DNA from: Datisca glomerata
Taxonomy: Eukaryota > Streptophyta > Magnoliopsida > Cucurbitales > Datiscaceae
DNA: 64,000 nt
NCBI GenBank assembly: GCA_003255025.1
Contig: QANY01008965.1
Span: 248,001-312,000 of the forward strand
Reading direction: 5' to 3'
Shown here: positions 1 through 9,209 of the stretch, piece by piece
How the letters are laid out: every line of letters starts with the position of its first letter
How positions within the stretch are numbered: the stretch's first letter is position 1
Translations under genes and position numbers: made by a program
Notes under the pieces: model-generated
Databases searched by the model: none
What the model was told of the DNA's origin: nothing
Seen by the model: only the letters and a program-made list of their open reading frames with translations

Positions 1-700
1 CTTTTCTTTCTCATTCCAAATACAACTCTGGATCATTCTTCTCTTGGAACATAGAGAAAAACAATAAATAAAAAATTGAAAATTTCAAATTTCAAATTCA
101 AATGAAATTTATTTAAATTTGAACTAAAGATAAGGATAAGATGATTAGATGATTGAGATGGTATATGATAAGATGAGATAGTAATATGATAAGTTGATAA
201 GATGATTGAGATGGTATATGATAAGATGAGATAGTAATATGATAAGTTGATAAGTTGATAAGATGATATGATAAGGATGATAAGATGGTAAGAGGAGATG
301 ATAAGATAGAGATAAGATATGATAAACAATAAAATTTTGAAATTGAAGTTTGAAATTCAAAATTTGAAGTTTAAAATTCCAAAATTTTTGGGTAAAATTA
401 TGCAGAAATTTAAAGAGCTCAGAAATTGGTGAAAACGAAGGCATTTGGCTTTGAACTTTGAGAGAACTTTGTAGGGCACGAAAATCAGTTTGATTTGATA
501 TGCAATAATGCTTGTTTTCACTCTGAATCAAAAGTTATGACTATTTTAAGATTAGCCAACAAAATCACATGAAAAAGACTAGATTTTTTTTTACTGAATC
601 AAAAGACAAAGAAGGAAAAGGGAAGAGAAAACACAAAACCGAACTAAAGAACGAAGAAGATAGATAACATGTTTCCAGAAATCAATGCACTGGTACCAAT
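1..700 (-). other. Leader region downstream of an LTR, minus strand
   Basis: Read on the minus strand, this follows directly from the LTR at 701-1100. It starts with a primer-binding-site-like sequence (686-700, ATTGGTACCAGTGCA) that diverges from the tRNA-iMet type TGGTATCAGAGC. The rest is a pyrimidine-rich and then A/T-rich leader with phrases such as AACTTTTGATTCAG. The open frame at 145-531 is low-complexity and resembles no gag I know, so I do not call it a gene. The leader runs off the window edge. Confidence 0.45.
148..253. repeat. 53-bp tandem duplication
   Basis: Two essentially identical 53-bp units, 148-200 and 201-253, beginning GATGATTGAGATGG. They sit in a wider tract (about 125-330) of degenerate GATAAG/GATGATA repeats. 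Probable replication slippage in the retrotransposon leader. Confidence 0.85.
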
Positions 701-1100
701 TGATAAGAACTCACTAGGTGACCTGTCTTCAGAACCCTTAGATCAATGAACAAGAAGCGAATCGGAAGCTAAGATCAAATCGAAGTTGATCATATTAGAA
801 TCCTAAGGAAGACTAAATCCTTAAAACCCTAATCTTGAGACACCACAAGGTTGATCACTCCCTTGATAAGTCGAAATTGTGTATTCTACCAAGAACACAA
901 TAATGCAACGCCATAGCTCACTGAATAATATAATGACTAAAAAAAGTGATTTTACATCATATGAGCCTTTTATATAGTGACTCTAAAATGAAATAAGCAT
1001 AAAATAAACTCAAAACCTAAATGAGCTCAAAGTCCAAGACCCAATAAACAATTTAAAATAAAAATAAAACTCTATTTAAGCTCAAAACCCATAAAACACA
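701..1100 (-). repeat. LTR of a Ty3-gypsy element, minus strand
   Basis: On the minus strand this 400-bp block has a TATA box (TATATAAAAG, plus 967-976) and ends in CTTATCA at 701, directly before a primer-site-like sequence. On its upstream side it abuts the C-terminus of a gypsy polyprotein (1119-1364). The outer end lies between 1095 and 1118. Only one copy is in the window. Its position between a pol end and a primer site is discussed in the findings. Confidence 0.55.
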
Positions 1101-1118
1101 TAAACGGTGAATTGAGCC

Positions 1119-1364
1119 TCATGTCATGAATTTCAATCCTTGTTCTTCCAAATCCAAATCTTGCACATAAATGTAAGTGATTATCCTTGGTGACGTCTTG
1201 AAATCTTCTAGAACTGTCTCTTTGTCATGCACGTCCATGATTTTGACTTGTAAAGTCTCTTTCATCATTTTTGTTCTAACTCGAGTCATTGGACCGCCAA
1301 ATTTTTGTAATGGATCTTGCGAGTCTTTAGAAACATCAACTTGATCCCCATCACCTTGACTCAT
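1119..1364 (-). pseudogene. C-terminal remnant of a Ty3-gypsy polyprotein
   Basis: The 81-aa open frame contains GGPMTRVRTKMMKETLQ near residue 24. This matches the GPMTRARAKRFKEAL-type tail found just before the 3' LTR in many plant Ty3-gypsy polyproteins. It continues with a short acidic stretch and an IITYIYVQ segment, also typical of this tail. No reverse transcriptase or integrase lies upstream: beyond 1365 the sequence becomes unrelated AT-rich DNA, so the element is truncated. The stop codon is 1119-1121 and LTR sequence follows. The first ATG is internal to the original protein, not a true start. Confidence 0.7.
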
Positions 1365-1789
1365 TATTTTGTATCATGTTATCAGTGATATGTCATAAAC
1401 TTTGTGCACCTTAGTTAAGTATATCTATGTAAAACGACACTCTTTTATATTGTAAATCAACTCAATATTCCTCGATTATTTTAACATATGAAAGCCTTTA
1501 CTGGATAATCATTTCTTTCTCTATTACTTTCTTCATTCACAAGAAAATTGTTTGGTCACTCTACTAATAAAAGGGTTAACAATCACTCCCAAACATATTT
1601 CTAGAGAAATTATATCCACGTAGTTGTGCTCTGTATAGTGCTCGGGTGCTGATTTTATACACATTTACTAGCTAGAGGACTCTGTGGTGTTGATCTTATT
1701 TTGAATTATAGTTGTATAAATAATGTGCAACGCACCTACAAATTATCTAGTTACATAAAACATTATCTTGTTTAGCATAAGAAAAATGA
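1365..1789. other. AT-rich spacer, no gene seen
   Basis: No coding signal. At 1724-1752 there is a short stem (GTGC AAC GCAC) followed after about 11 bases by CTAGT, the layout of a Helitron 3' terminus. No matching 5' end was found. Confidence 0.4.
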
Positions 1790-2690
1790 GAGAGCTTGAG
1801 ATTAGGAGAATATTAAAACTACTTTTGTTTGAGTTCATGTGAAATCTTCTAAAATTAGTGCATTTACATTCTACGAATGTGAATAATGTTTGACCTTCGC
1901 AGTTTATCATTGATTTTCATTTTCATTGTATAAAGGGAAAACTTTTATATTTTTTTAACTGTAACTATTACTTGTAATCTTAAAAGCGTTTTTAATACTT
2001 TCTTCTTATTTTTAATTATTATATTATCTATTAAAACTTTCAATACTCAACTTTCCCACCAACACATTTAATATACTAAACTAAGTAATTTAACATTTGA
2101 GGAAACTAACGTACAACCAAAGATGATAATCTACTTTCCTTCTCCAATCATATTTTTTAACAATATTAAAATTTCGATCACATCATTCTTGAGAGAACTT
2201 GAAAATTACAAAAATACGGAGACTACCTATGTTTAAGTTAACGTGAAACTCACCAAAATTAATGGATTTATATTCTACGAATGTTTAGATATTTTACCTT
2301 CTCAATTTATCCTCCATTTTTACTTTAATTGTGTAAAGGGAAAAATCTTTTATTTTGAATTTTTGAATTTATTTTTTCACTGTATCTATTATTTGTAATC
2401 TTAAAAACGTTTTAAATACTTTCTTCTTAACTTTAATTATTATAATTTAAACAATCAACTTTTCCTCCAATACATTTTAGATAATAAATGAAGTGATTTA
2501 ATATTTCTAAAACAATATTATGTGTTTCTAACAAACAACTAAAGAGGATAATCTACTTTCCTTCTTCAATCATATTTTTCAACAATCTTAAAATTTCAAA
2601 CACAACATTCTTTTACACCAGACGAACAACTATACAAAAACATCCTTTGTGTTCAATATATACCCGAAACTGACCAAATCCATCATGTAA
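1790..2690. repeat. Diverged direct repeat, about 404-422 bp, two full copies and part of a third
   Basis: Copy 1 is about 1790-2190 and copy 2 about 2191-2612; a third partial copy runs from about 2613 to 2690. Shared anchors are ATTCTACGAATGT (1868 and 2272), TTTGTAATCTTAAAA, and GATAATCTACTTTCCTTCT (2124 and about 2546). The offset grows from 404 to 422 bp, so both substitutions and indels have accumulated. No open frame. Origin unknown. Confidence 0.8.
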
Positions 2691-2769
2691 CCGTTTCTCA
2701 CTAATGGCCATCAAACGGATCAATTTATGGTCCAAACATTTTTTTTATAAATCAAACGTTGATAACAGC

Positions 2770-2890
2770 GGGTAATTTCTGGGTTTAATGTGATTTTTAA
2801 AATAAATTTTGAAAATAAGGTCGTTTTGAAACTAATTTCAAAATTAAGGTGGAAATGACAAGGCGTATTTTGTAAAGACGAGTTATTAAA
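2770..2890. repeat. Left terminal inverted repeat of the MULE
   Basis: Its reverse complement matches 8945-9065 with scattered mismatches and one gap of about 14 bp. It includes GACAAGGCGTATTTTGTAAA, the inverted form of the GGCGTCTTT motifs at the right end. Confidence 0.6.
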
Positions 2891-3207
2891 GACACCTTCA
2901 GTGTAGAAACTCCCATCTACATACAAAAATCATCAACACAACCTAACACAACCTACATACAAAAATCATCCATCTTGCAGAAAATTTTATGACTTTTTCA
3001 AACATTCTCAATAAACAGCATACATTTTTAACAAATTTTATGACTTTACATTTTATATTATTCTACAAAAATTCAAATATTAAATATATAAATCAATCAC
3101 GTTCCACACAGTAGTCGTCTTCTCATTCTTCTTAGGCGTCTTTCATATGTTTGCATTTGAGTTACTTGTGATGATGGATCTTCCTCCATACTAGTTGCTG
3201 CTACAAT

Positions 3208-3672
3208 TTATTCCTCTACAATAAGCGGCGGGTCATCCTCCACAATATGTGGGACTTCATCCACAATAGGAGCATCTTCCACATTAGGCGAGTTCCGGTC
3301 ACGTCTTCTACCTCCTCCTCCTCCAGGAGCACTAGCTCGTCCTCCTCTACGCCGTTGAGGTTGATAAAATGGTTCAGAAGTGGAGCCAAGTTGAGTCACT
3401 GACTCACCTCTAAATGTATAAAAGACCAGCGGCGTGTATGGCTCTTGCTGAGATATAAATGGTTCGTCTCGAGACATGTATGATTCTTGTTGACTTCTTT
3501 GAGATGATCTGTGCACTCCATGCCTTCGGGACAAAGGAGCTTGATAAGCCGCATTCGCCTGTCTTATTGCTTGTGTGACTGTCTCACACACATTATGGAT
3601 TCGAGGCATTATCCAAGACGACTTAGTATCATCAAGTGTCAAATTGTTAATATTGTCCAACTCTCCATCTGC
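3208..3672 (-). CDS. C-terminal exon of the plant mobile domain protein of the MULE
   Basis: The minus-strand open frame is continuous from a splice acceptor (TTTTATCTATGCAG, exon from 3672) to a stop at 3208. It encodes about 154 residues. The first half has polar helical sequence (RIHNVCETVTQAIRQANAAY). The second half is Q/S-rich, then basic and glycine-rich (QRRRGGRASAPGGGGGRRR), with an acidic end. A low-complexity basic tail after the PMD is typical of MULE-borne PMD proteins. The upstream exon ends at a GT donor near 3753. This exon is undamaged, but the gene is broken further upstream by the nested insertion, so it cannot make a full protein. Confidence 0.5.
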   Translation of the reverse strand, partial: ADGELDNINNLTLDDTKSSWIMPRIHNVCETVTQAIRQANAAYQAPLSRRHGVHRSSQRSQQESYMSRDEPFISQQEPYTPLVFYTFRGESVTQLGSTSEPFYQPQRRRGGRASAPGGGGGRRRDRNSPNVEDAPIVDEVPHIVEDDPPLIVEE

Positions 3673-3753
3673 ATAGATAAAAAATATTATATAAGTTACT
3701 TATTAAATGACCATATAAGCCTATTAATTACATAAATTAATAAAAAAATTACC

Positions 3754-4280
3754 ATTAAATCATATAACGTTCTCTGTTGAGTTATGTATCACCGTGTGAT
3801 TCTCTGATACCATAACATGTATGAGTTGTCATGTCCATGTTCATCCACGTGCCCCTCAGCAATGTGTGTCATACGCTCATCTCATCTCTCAATGTATGCC
3901 TGATGTTGGATGCCCCAATTTAGTTCATTTCTCCCCCTTAAGTCGATGTCATGCAACTGTCTTTCGGTATCACATGGCTCGGGCACACGTTGAATCATAC
4001 AGAATTATCTTAGAACACGATCCGGTCGATGTCATTCCGCTATATGAAAGCAAATGAGGGGAGAGACAGACAACTATATGTCTCTGTGCATGATGCAGTA
4101 TTAAGGAAGTGTATGGATATAAGGTTGACATATAACCTATAAAAACCATATTACAAATAATATGACAAAACCCGAGTATTACCTATGTTATAAATAAAAA
4201 GCATAGTATTACATGATCTGGAGTTTGTCTGTCTAATGCAAATCGATACACTTCAAGAACATGTGTAAAAGGAGATTGTC
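3754..4280 (-). pseudogene. Plant mobile domain (PMD, aminotransferase-like) fragment
   Basis: Minus-strand translation shows the C-terminal third of the plant mobile domain across two exons and several frames: VYRFALDRQTPDHV, then after a probable intron CLSPLICFHIAE and HRPDRVLR, then HDIDLRGRNELNW and YMLWYQRITRCYIT. The motifs PLICFHIVEWHxPDRVxRQF, an (H)DIxLRGRxxxNW block and YMxWYRxITRRxI are hallmarks of the family (MAIN/MAIL-related and MULE-borne proteins). A TGG codon is now a stop (IAE* for IVEW) and frameshifts are present. The domain N-terminus is absent: the sequence changes to the DUF7745 segment at about 4283. Function in these transposons is unknown. Confidence 0.7.
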
Positions 4281-4285
4281 TGAAA

Positions 4286-5663
4286 AAAGAGGATGTCGTT
4301 CTTCTACCACCAATTACTAAGATAGAGTTCCCACACACTAACTTGGAGAGGTTGAAGAAGATATGGGAGGATTTTTCACCGAAGTAGAAAAATTTATTTG
4401 TCGGAAAATATGGTCACACCGCTTATCTTCTGTATATTACAGTCAATGCTCCCGTTCTTAAGGCTTTAATGCATTTTTGGGACCCTCTATACATATGTTT
4501 CACCTTTGGAACAATTCATCTTACTCCTACAATTGAAGAATATCAAGCCCTACTGAATGTTCCCCTGCAAAGCACGGATAAAGTTTATAATTACGACAAA
4601 AAGCTCACATTGAAGAGAGCTTTATCCAAGCTCTTGGGTACTGTCCATGCATTTGAGATTGAGAAAATGTTGAAAGTTAAAGGGGAAAATAAGTGTGTGC
4701 CGCTGGATTACCTCTTAGATCTCGCCCAAAATGTCTTAAAGGAAGATAATGTATGGCTCTTTATGCTCTGTGTATATATGGCACCGTGTTGTTTTCAAAA
4801 ATTCAAGGTTATCTGGATGATAAAGTGATAAAAATGTTCTTACAAGTTGAACACGGTGTTAACCCTGTTATCTCAATTTTGTGTATTTGGATACGAGCGC
4901 TTGGAAAAGGGAAGTTCATCAGCTCTCCATCTCTTTTGTGTATTTGGATTCTCAGCCATTTAAGATGTCCACCAGATTTCAAATGTTCTCAAGTTAAGTT
5001 TTCAAGTCCATGGATGAAGACGAGAATCCCCGTTGTAGAATTTGGAATGGCCAAATGGAATCCGCAGTTCACAAAAGGGGTATGGCTCTCACACCTATCA
5101 AAGTTGAAAGATGAGGATGTTATCTAGAAAGCCCAATGGATGCCATTGACATTGATGATCTGCGAATGTGGTGACTATCAATGGTTTCGCTCCCAGGACC
5201 ATGGAGTTGTACTAGTTATGCTCCGCTAATGGTGCTCCGTCAACTATACATGAGACAGTTTGTCCCTACCACGCACGCATTAAAGGACATTGAGATCAGT
5301 TATGATTCTCAAGATATTGAACAAAAATTGCAGCAGCCAATTGGAGCTTAGAAAATAACGAGAAGAATGCGAAATGAGAATAATCACATGAATTGCACAA
5401 AGGAGTATGGCACGTGGCATAAGAGTAGAGGCAAAGTAACTATTGCCTTACCAGTTGAGAATTTACAATCACACAAGTTACCAGAAGCTTATTAGGAGAT
5501 TGTTAAAAATGAGGAGCGGGATGAGTTATATGAGGAGCGCCAAAAGAATTTAGCTCTATTGGAAGAAAACATAAGTCTAGCAGTTGAGACGAATTTGTCT
5601 GGCCAGCACAGGATCGAAGCGGAAAAACAACTCAGAGATTTGAGAAACAAAGTTGAGGATTAA
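4286..5663 (+). pseudogene. DUF7745 domain protein pseudogene with C-terminal coiled coil
   Basis: Translation follows the plant DUF7745 family closely. An N-terminal LERLKKIWEDFSPK is followed by the family core, HFWDPLYICFTFGTIHLTPTIEEYQALL at 4472-4555 in DNA terms. Then come LCIYGTVLFSK and VEHGVNPVISIL, a WILSHLRCP block, EDVI*KAQW, and SYAPLMVLRQLYMRQFVPTTHAL. The end is a charged helix (ERQKNLALLEEN, EAEKQLRDLRNKVED). Damage: in-frame stops at 4385, 5125, about 5350 and about 5493; frame changes near 4750-4800 and 5190. At least two of the stops replace conserved tryptophans. Family members have no known biochemical role. The reading frame starts inside the protein because the 5' end was lost at the junction. 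Confidence 0.8.
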
Positions 5664-5676
5664 GAATATCTGAAGC

Positions 5677-5870
5677 GGGTTAAATCGAACCCGAATTGAG
5701 TCGAATTAAGTCGAGGTCGAAGCCCGTGTCTATCCAGGTCATTTCATAAGTTCTGTTTCAATTTATAGGGTTAAACCGAACCCGAATTGAGTCGAGGTCA
5801 AAGCCTGTGTCTATCCAGGTCATTTCATAAGTTCCATTTTTTCATAGAACCCGAATAAGTCGAGGTTTCT
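5677..5870 (+). repeat. 91-bp tandem repeat before the LTR
   Basis: Two copies of GGGTTAAAxCGAACCCGAATTGAG followed by GTGTCTATCCAGGTCATTTC, starting at 5677 and 5768, with a third fragment (GAACCCGAATAAGTCGAGGT) from about 5847. It lies between the coding remnant and the polypurine tract, a usual place for 3' UTR arrays in gypsy elements. Confidence 0.75.
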
Positions 5871-5965
5871 ATTTCCTTTATCTATATAGTTTTGTTGTCG
5901 ATCAAAATACTTATCTACACCTTTGTACACCTTCTAAGTTTAGAAGCGTGAACAAAGGGGGCAGC

Positions 5966-8101
5966 TATAGATACCGTATTTTGTCCAGTCCAATACTTTA
6001 AAAATATAAATTTTATTTTTTTACCCATATACTAGTCTAAAATTATGTGTATGATTTGAAAAATTGCCCAATGCCTAAAACATAAGAAAATTTGTCCAAG
6101 AACTAAAAATAAAAAAAGCGAACAAAAAGACTAAAATTAAAAAAGTGAAGCCCTAAGTTTGCCTATAAATAGAGGGGAGGTCTTCACTTGAAACAGAAAG
6201 ATTTGGGAGAGTGAGGAAGAGAAGAGATTTTAGAGAGAGAAAAAGAGGTTTTGAGAAAATAGTGAAAAAAGAAAGAATGAGAGTTTCCATCTTCTCATTT
6301 TCTTTTTATTAAATTAGTTCAAATCTCTTACATTTTAGCCTACAATATATTTTGTTCATTCTAATTAATCATTTCTCTTTTTCATACTCATGTATTTGAT
6401 ATCTCTTTGTTTCATTTTTCATATATAGATTTGTTTGCTCAATCTTATTAATTTCTCCTACTTTTAATCTTAAGTTTTATTTTCATATATTGTTTATCTC
6501 TCTACAAGTTTGTTGATGAGATTTTTTTGGTCATCAACTCAATCAATGAGAATGAGGATACAATTTTGAGGGGTGTAAAATTAACTCAATGCGAATCAAC
6601 AATTTAATAGGTTGAAAGTGTACATTTGATGAAAAGATCTGCTACTATAATTTCTCATACACAAAAATGCATAAAATAGAGAGTAAAACCTCTATACAAG
6701 ATTATGCAAATATTTAAACTTTGATATTTTTTATGTTCATACAAGTCTTTTTTTTTTTTTTGACATCATTTTTATGACACATGTTTGAACTAGTTACCAT
6801 CCATGATCATTCCTAGCAATGAAAAAAAAAAGAAAAAATGGTAATTAGTGAACTAAGTAGTCCAAAATTAAAAAAAATAGTATATTTATATCCCTAATAA
6901 AAATTATTTTATTTTGAAAGTTTTATGGATTTTCTTTAGTGACATTTGTTTAAACTAGTTACCATCCATCATCATTCCTAGCAATGAAGGAAAAATGGTA
7001 ATTAGTATATTTATATCTCAAACAAAATTTTTTATTTATTTTTAGTGACACTTGTTTAAATTAGTTACCATTCATGATCATTATTTTTCTATTTGATTAG
7101 CATTGGATGAAAAAATAAAAAATGATAATTAATAGACCATGTAGTAAAAAAAAGCATGCCCATGCTAATTATGTATGAAATTAAACATTTTTTTCATAGA
7201 TTAATTTATTTTACACATAAAAATTTTTAATTAATTTATTTACTAAACAATTATATATACATATATATGTAAAAAAATGAAAATTTAAAAAAGAGAAAAA
7301 AAAAAGATGGTGATGTCACCCTCTGTAAAAAATTTTTTTTTTGTATTTTACTTTTTTTTTTTGCTTTAGATGTTTGTTTATTTTTCTATTTATTTCAGTA
7401 GATATTATTGATTTATTTTAATTTATTTTTAAATATTTTTTTAATTATTTCATGTCTTGTTTCATTATTTTCACCCTACATATTTTTTTTTAATTTATCA
7501 TACATATTTATCATCTCTAACATTCCTTTCCATTATTCTTTTTTTATTTATAGTTATGATCTCTTCTTATTTATTTATGTATTATTGTCATATGTCACGG
7601 TTGTATGTGATTATTATTTTATTCATTTATAATCAGAATTGACGCTCGTAAATTAAAATCATAACAATTTGATTTGAATTTTATAAATTTTTTTAATTTA
7701 GTTTTCACAAAAAAAATTTGATGACGGACTTTAGAATTTTTGGGATACCAAATTTCTCGAACTATCGAGGTGAGGAGTTATTTTTAGGATACTAAGAGTA
7801 ATTCCAATAATGCTTTGATTAAAAAAAATTAATGCTCTTTATACCAACCGTTGAAGGTAATTTATTTGCTCATTTTTATGATGCAAAGTGTACCAATGGG
7901 ACATTCAAAATTGAATTTTTATAACATTATTTTTTAAAAATTGGATAGTATTTGATTAAATCTGGTAACCATTTTTCATAATAAGCGGTATGGAGTGCTA
8001 ATACCTTCCCCACATGCAAATGACTCCCAAACCAACTTTAAATTTTCACAGACCAAAATATTTGATTTTAAAATTGGGTGACAAATCACGCCCTAAAATG
8101 A
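5966..8101 (+). repeat. Long LTR of the DUF7745 element
   Basis: It begins TATAGATACCGTATTTTG just after the purine-rich AACAAAGGGGGCAGC; this recalls plant LTRs starting TGTAGATACC. A TATA box, CTATAAATAG, is at 6163-6172, with a plausible transcript start about 30 bp on. Near the end it has GGTATGGAGTGCTAATACC and ACCCTAAAATGATTGG-like phrases familiar from long gypsy LTRs. The end is set by the following TGGTGGCGACTCC. At about 2.1 kb it is long but within the gypsy range. There is no second copy in the window. Confidence 0.6.
6765..7145. repeat. Three diverged tandem copies inside the LTR
   Basis: The phrase TTAxxTTAGTTACCATCCAT plus ATCATTCCTAGCAATGAA recurs with GTTACCA at 6793, 6958 and 7064. 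Spacing is 165 and 106 bp. Noncoding. Confidence 0.65.
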
Positions 8102-8102
8102 T

Positions 8103-8115
8103 TGGTGGCGACTCC
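8103..8115 (+). other. Primer-binding-site-like sequence
   Basis: TGGTGGCGACTCC directly follows the LTR and resembles the tRNA-Arg type site (TGGCGACTC...) used by Ogre/Tat-like plant gypsy elements. The following leader diverges. Confidence 0.45.
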
Positions 8116-8182
8116 AAATTTATTTATTTTTTTCAAAAAAATGATTTTTCAATCACCGCTTCACGTCACATGCACGTTGCGA

Positions 8183-8425
8183 CAACTGGTCTACAATATT
8201 TGAATCCTTCTATAGCAGCAGCAAAAGATCAGAACACATATCTGAATATCACATTACCTAGTTCACTGATGTTATATGTTTTCCATTGAACTACAGTCCT
8301 TGGATTCGACTTCACAAGCATATTCAATCATATTGGTAGTTACTGGTAAGATTGATCCCAATCACCAAACACTTTAACAATTGCTTTTCGTTTAGCTTCC
8401 CATACCTTTCTATAATGCACATCCA
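8183..8425 (-). pseudogene. MULE transposase fragment
   Basis: The minus-strand frame from 8425 reads VHYRKVWEAKRKAIVKVFGDWDQSY, then LNMLVKSNPRTVVQW, then FAAAIEGFKYCRPVV. It follows the plant MULE transposase region just upstream of the catalytic domain: the YRKA.xAKxKAIxxxFGDW..SY segment and the AIEGFxYCRPVIxVDGT segment. Three in-frame stops are present; two replace tryptophans of the family (LPRWLN and VFWSF). The fragment stops exactly where the VDGTFL catalytic motif should begin, at the junction with the nested LTR piece. Not functional. Confidence 0.8.
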
Positions 8426-8802
8426 TACAAAACACATGAAAATCTAGGGTTTGAAGGGGATTAAAGAGAGATATTACTAAATTGATGACATATATCCATA
8501 CAACATTCATAAAAAATGAACAATTTCAAGATTTGAAGAACAAATTTAAAAGATCAAACGAGTTAGAAATATACCTAAGGTTTGAGGAGTTCTTGCTAGT
8601 AATTTGAGAGATTAAGATTTTTTTTGTGAATGAGAGTGAGAGGGTGTAATGTCGAAAAAATGGCAGTAAACTCCAGCCACAATCAACGATGAACGACAGC
8701 GGGGAAGGGTGTTGGTGGCGAACTGAAGGGCTTTTGTTCGCGGGCGTTTTGTTCGTGAAATGGCACTCTGCTTTCTGTATTACGAGCTTTTAAAAGTATC
8801 GT

Positions 8803-8913
8803 TGAAGGCGTCATTTATAAAGACGCCGCCTACTTTTAATGAAGGCATCTTTTACAAAGACGCCTTCTATTATCAATGAAGGCGTCTTTACAAAAGACGT
8901 CTTCTACGTGTCC
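8803..8913. repeat. Three 37-bp tandem units, each an imperfect palindrome
   Basis: Units start at 8803, 8840 and 8877 with TGAAGGCGTC or TGAAGGCATC. Each contains the arms GAAGGCGTCTTT and AAAGACGCCTTC around a short A/T centre. They lie just inside the right inverted repeat of the MULE; subterminal repeats of this kind are likely transposase binding sites (inference). Confidence 0.75.
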
Positions 8914-8944
8914 TCATTTTTTGCCACGCCGCCACGAAAGCATC

Positions 8945-9065
8945 TTTTGCAAAAACGTCTTCATCTTCCATGTATCATTCCACCTTACTTTTGGAATTTG
9001 TTTCAAAAGTAGTGTATTTTAATTCTTTTTTTCCAAATATACTGCAGAATACTCAAAAATCAGAT
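8945..9065. repeat. Right terminal inverted repeat of the MULE
   Basis: Pairs with 2770-2890 in inverted orientation; shared blocks include CATTCCACCTTA and TTTGTTTCAAAA. The outermost base is not certain. Confidence 0.55.
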
Positions 9066-9209
9066 AACAGCTAACATTTTCTTATGAATTGAGAAGAGAA
9101 TGATAACTTTTTAGCACTAAAGATTGATGGGAGGTATGCTATATATAGAGGTTTTGGTCTTTAAGCTTAAACATGCAATTCAAAAAAGCTACACCGTCGG
9201 TTTAGAGTG

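Larger units (their letters stand above)
4283..8182 (+). mobile_element. Piece of a DUF7745-carrying LTR element nested in the MULE
   Basis: In order on the plus strand: DUF7745 pseudogene (4286-5663), 91-bp tandem repeat (5677-5870), polypurine tract (about 5954-5965), one long LTR (about 5966-8101), primer-site-like TGGTGGCGACTCC (8103-8115) and about 65 bp of leader ending TGCACGTTGCGACA. Both outer junctions are with the minus-strand MULE gene: PMD sequence stops at about 4280 and transposase sequence starts at about 8183. No gag, protease, reverse transcriptase or integrase is present. The order internal 3' end, LTR, internal 5' end is not that of a normal insertion. Confidence 0.65.
2770..9065 (-). 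mobile_element. Mutator-like element (MULE) with transposase and plant mobile domain, interrupted by a nested LTR fragment
   Basis: The ends are inverted: 2770-2890, reverse-complemented, aligns with about 8945-9065 over roughly 80-100 bp (shared TTCCACCTTA, TTTTGxAATT, GTTTCAAAA, TTACAAAA/TTTGCAAAA). Both ends also carry a GGCGTCTTT motif. Minus-strand coding remnants between the ends, in order, are a MULE transposase fragment (8425-8183), plant mobile domain exons (about 4280-3754) and a C-terminal exon (3672-3208). Between the transposase and PMD parts lies a foreign LTR-element piece (about 4283-8182). The transposase catalytic region and the PMD N-terminal half are missing. Exact ends and target duplications were not resolved. 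Confidence 0.65.

Noticed and set aside
33..531. Open frames in the first 530 bp
   Set aside because: Low-complexity translations of GATAAG-type repeats and AT-rich leader.
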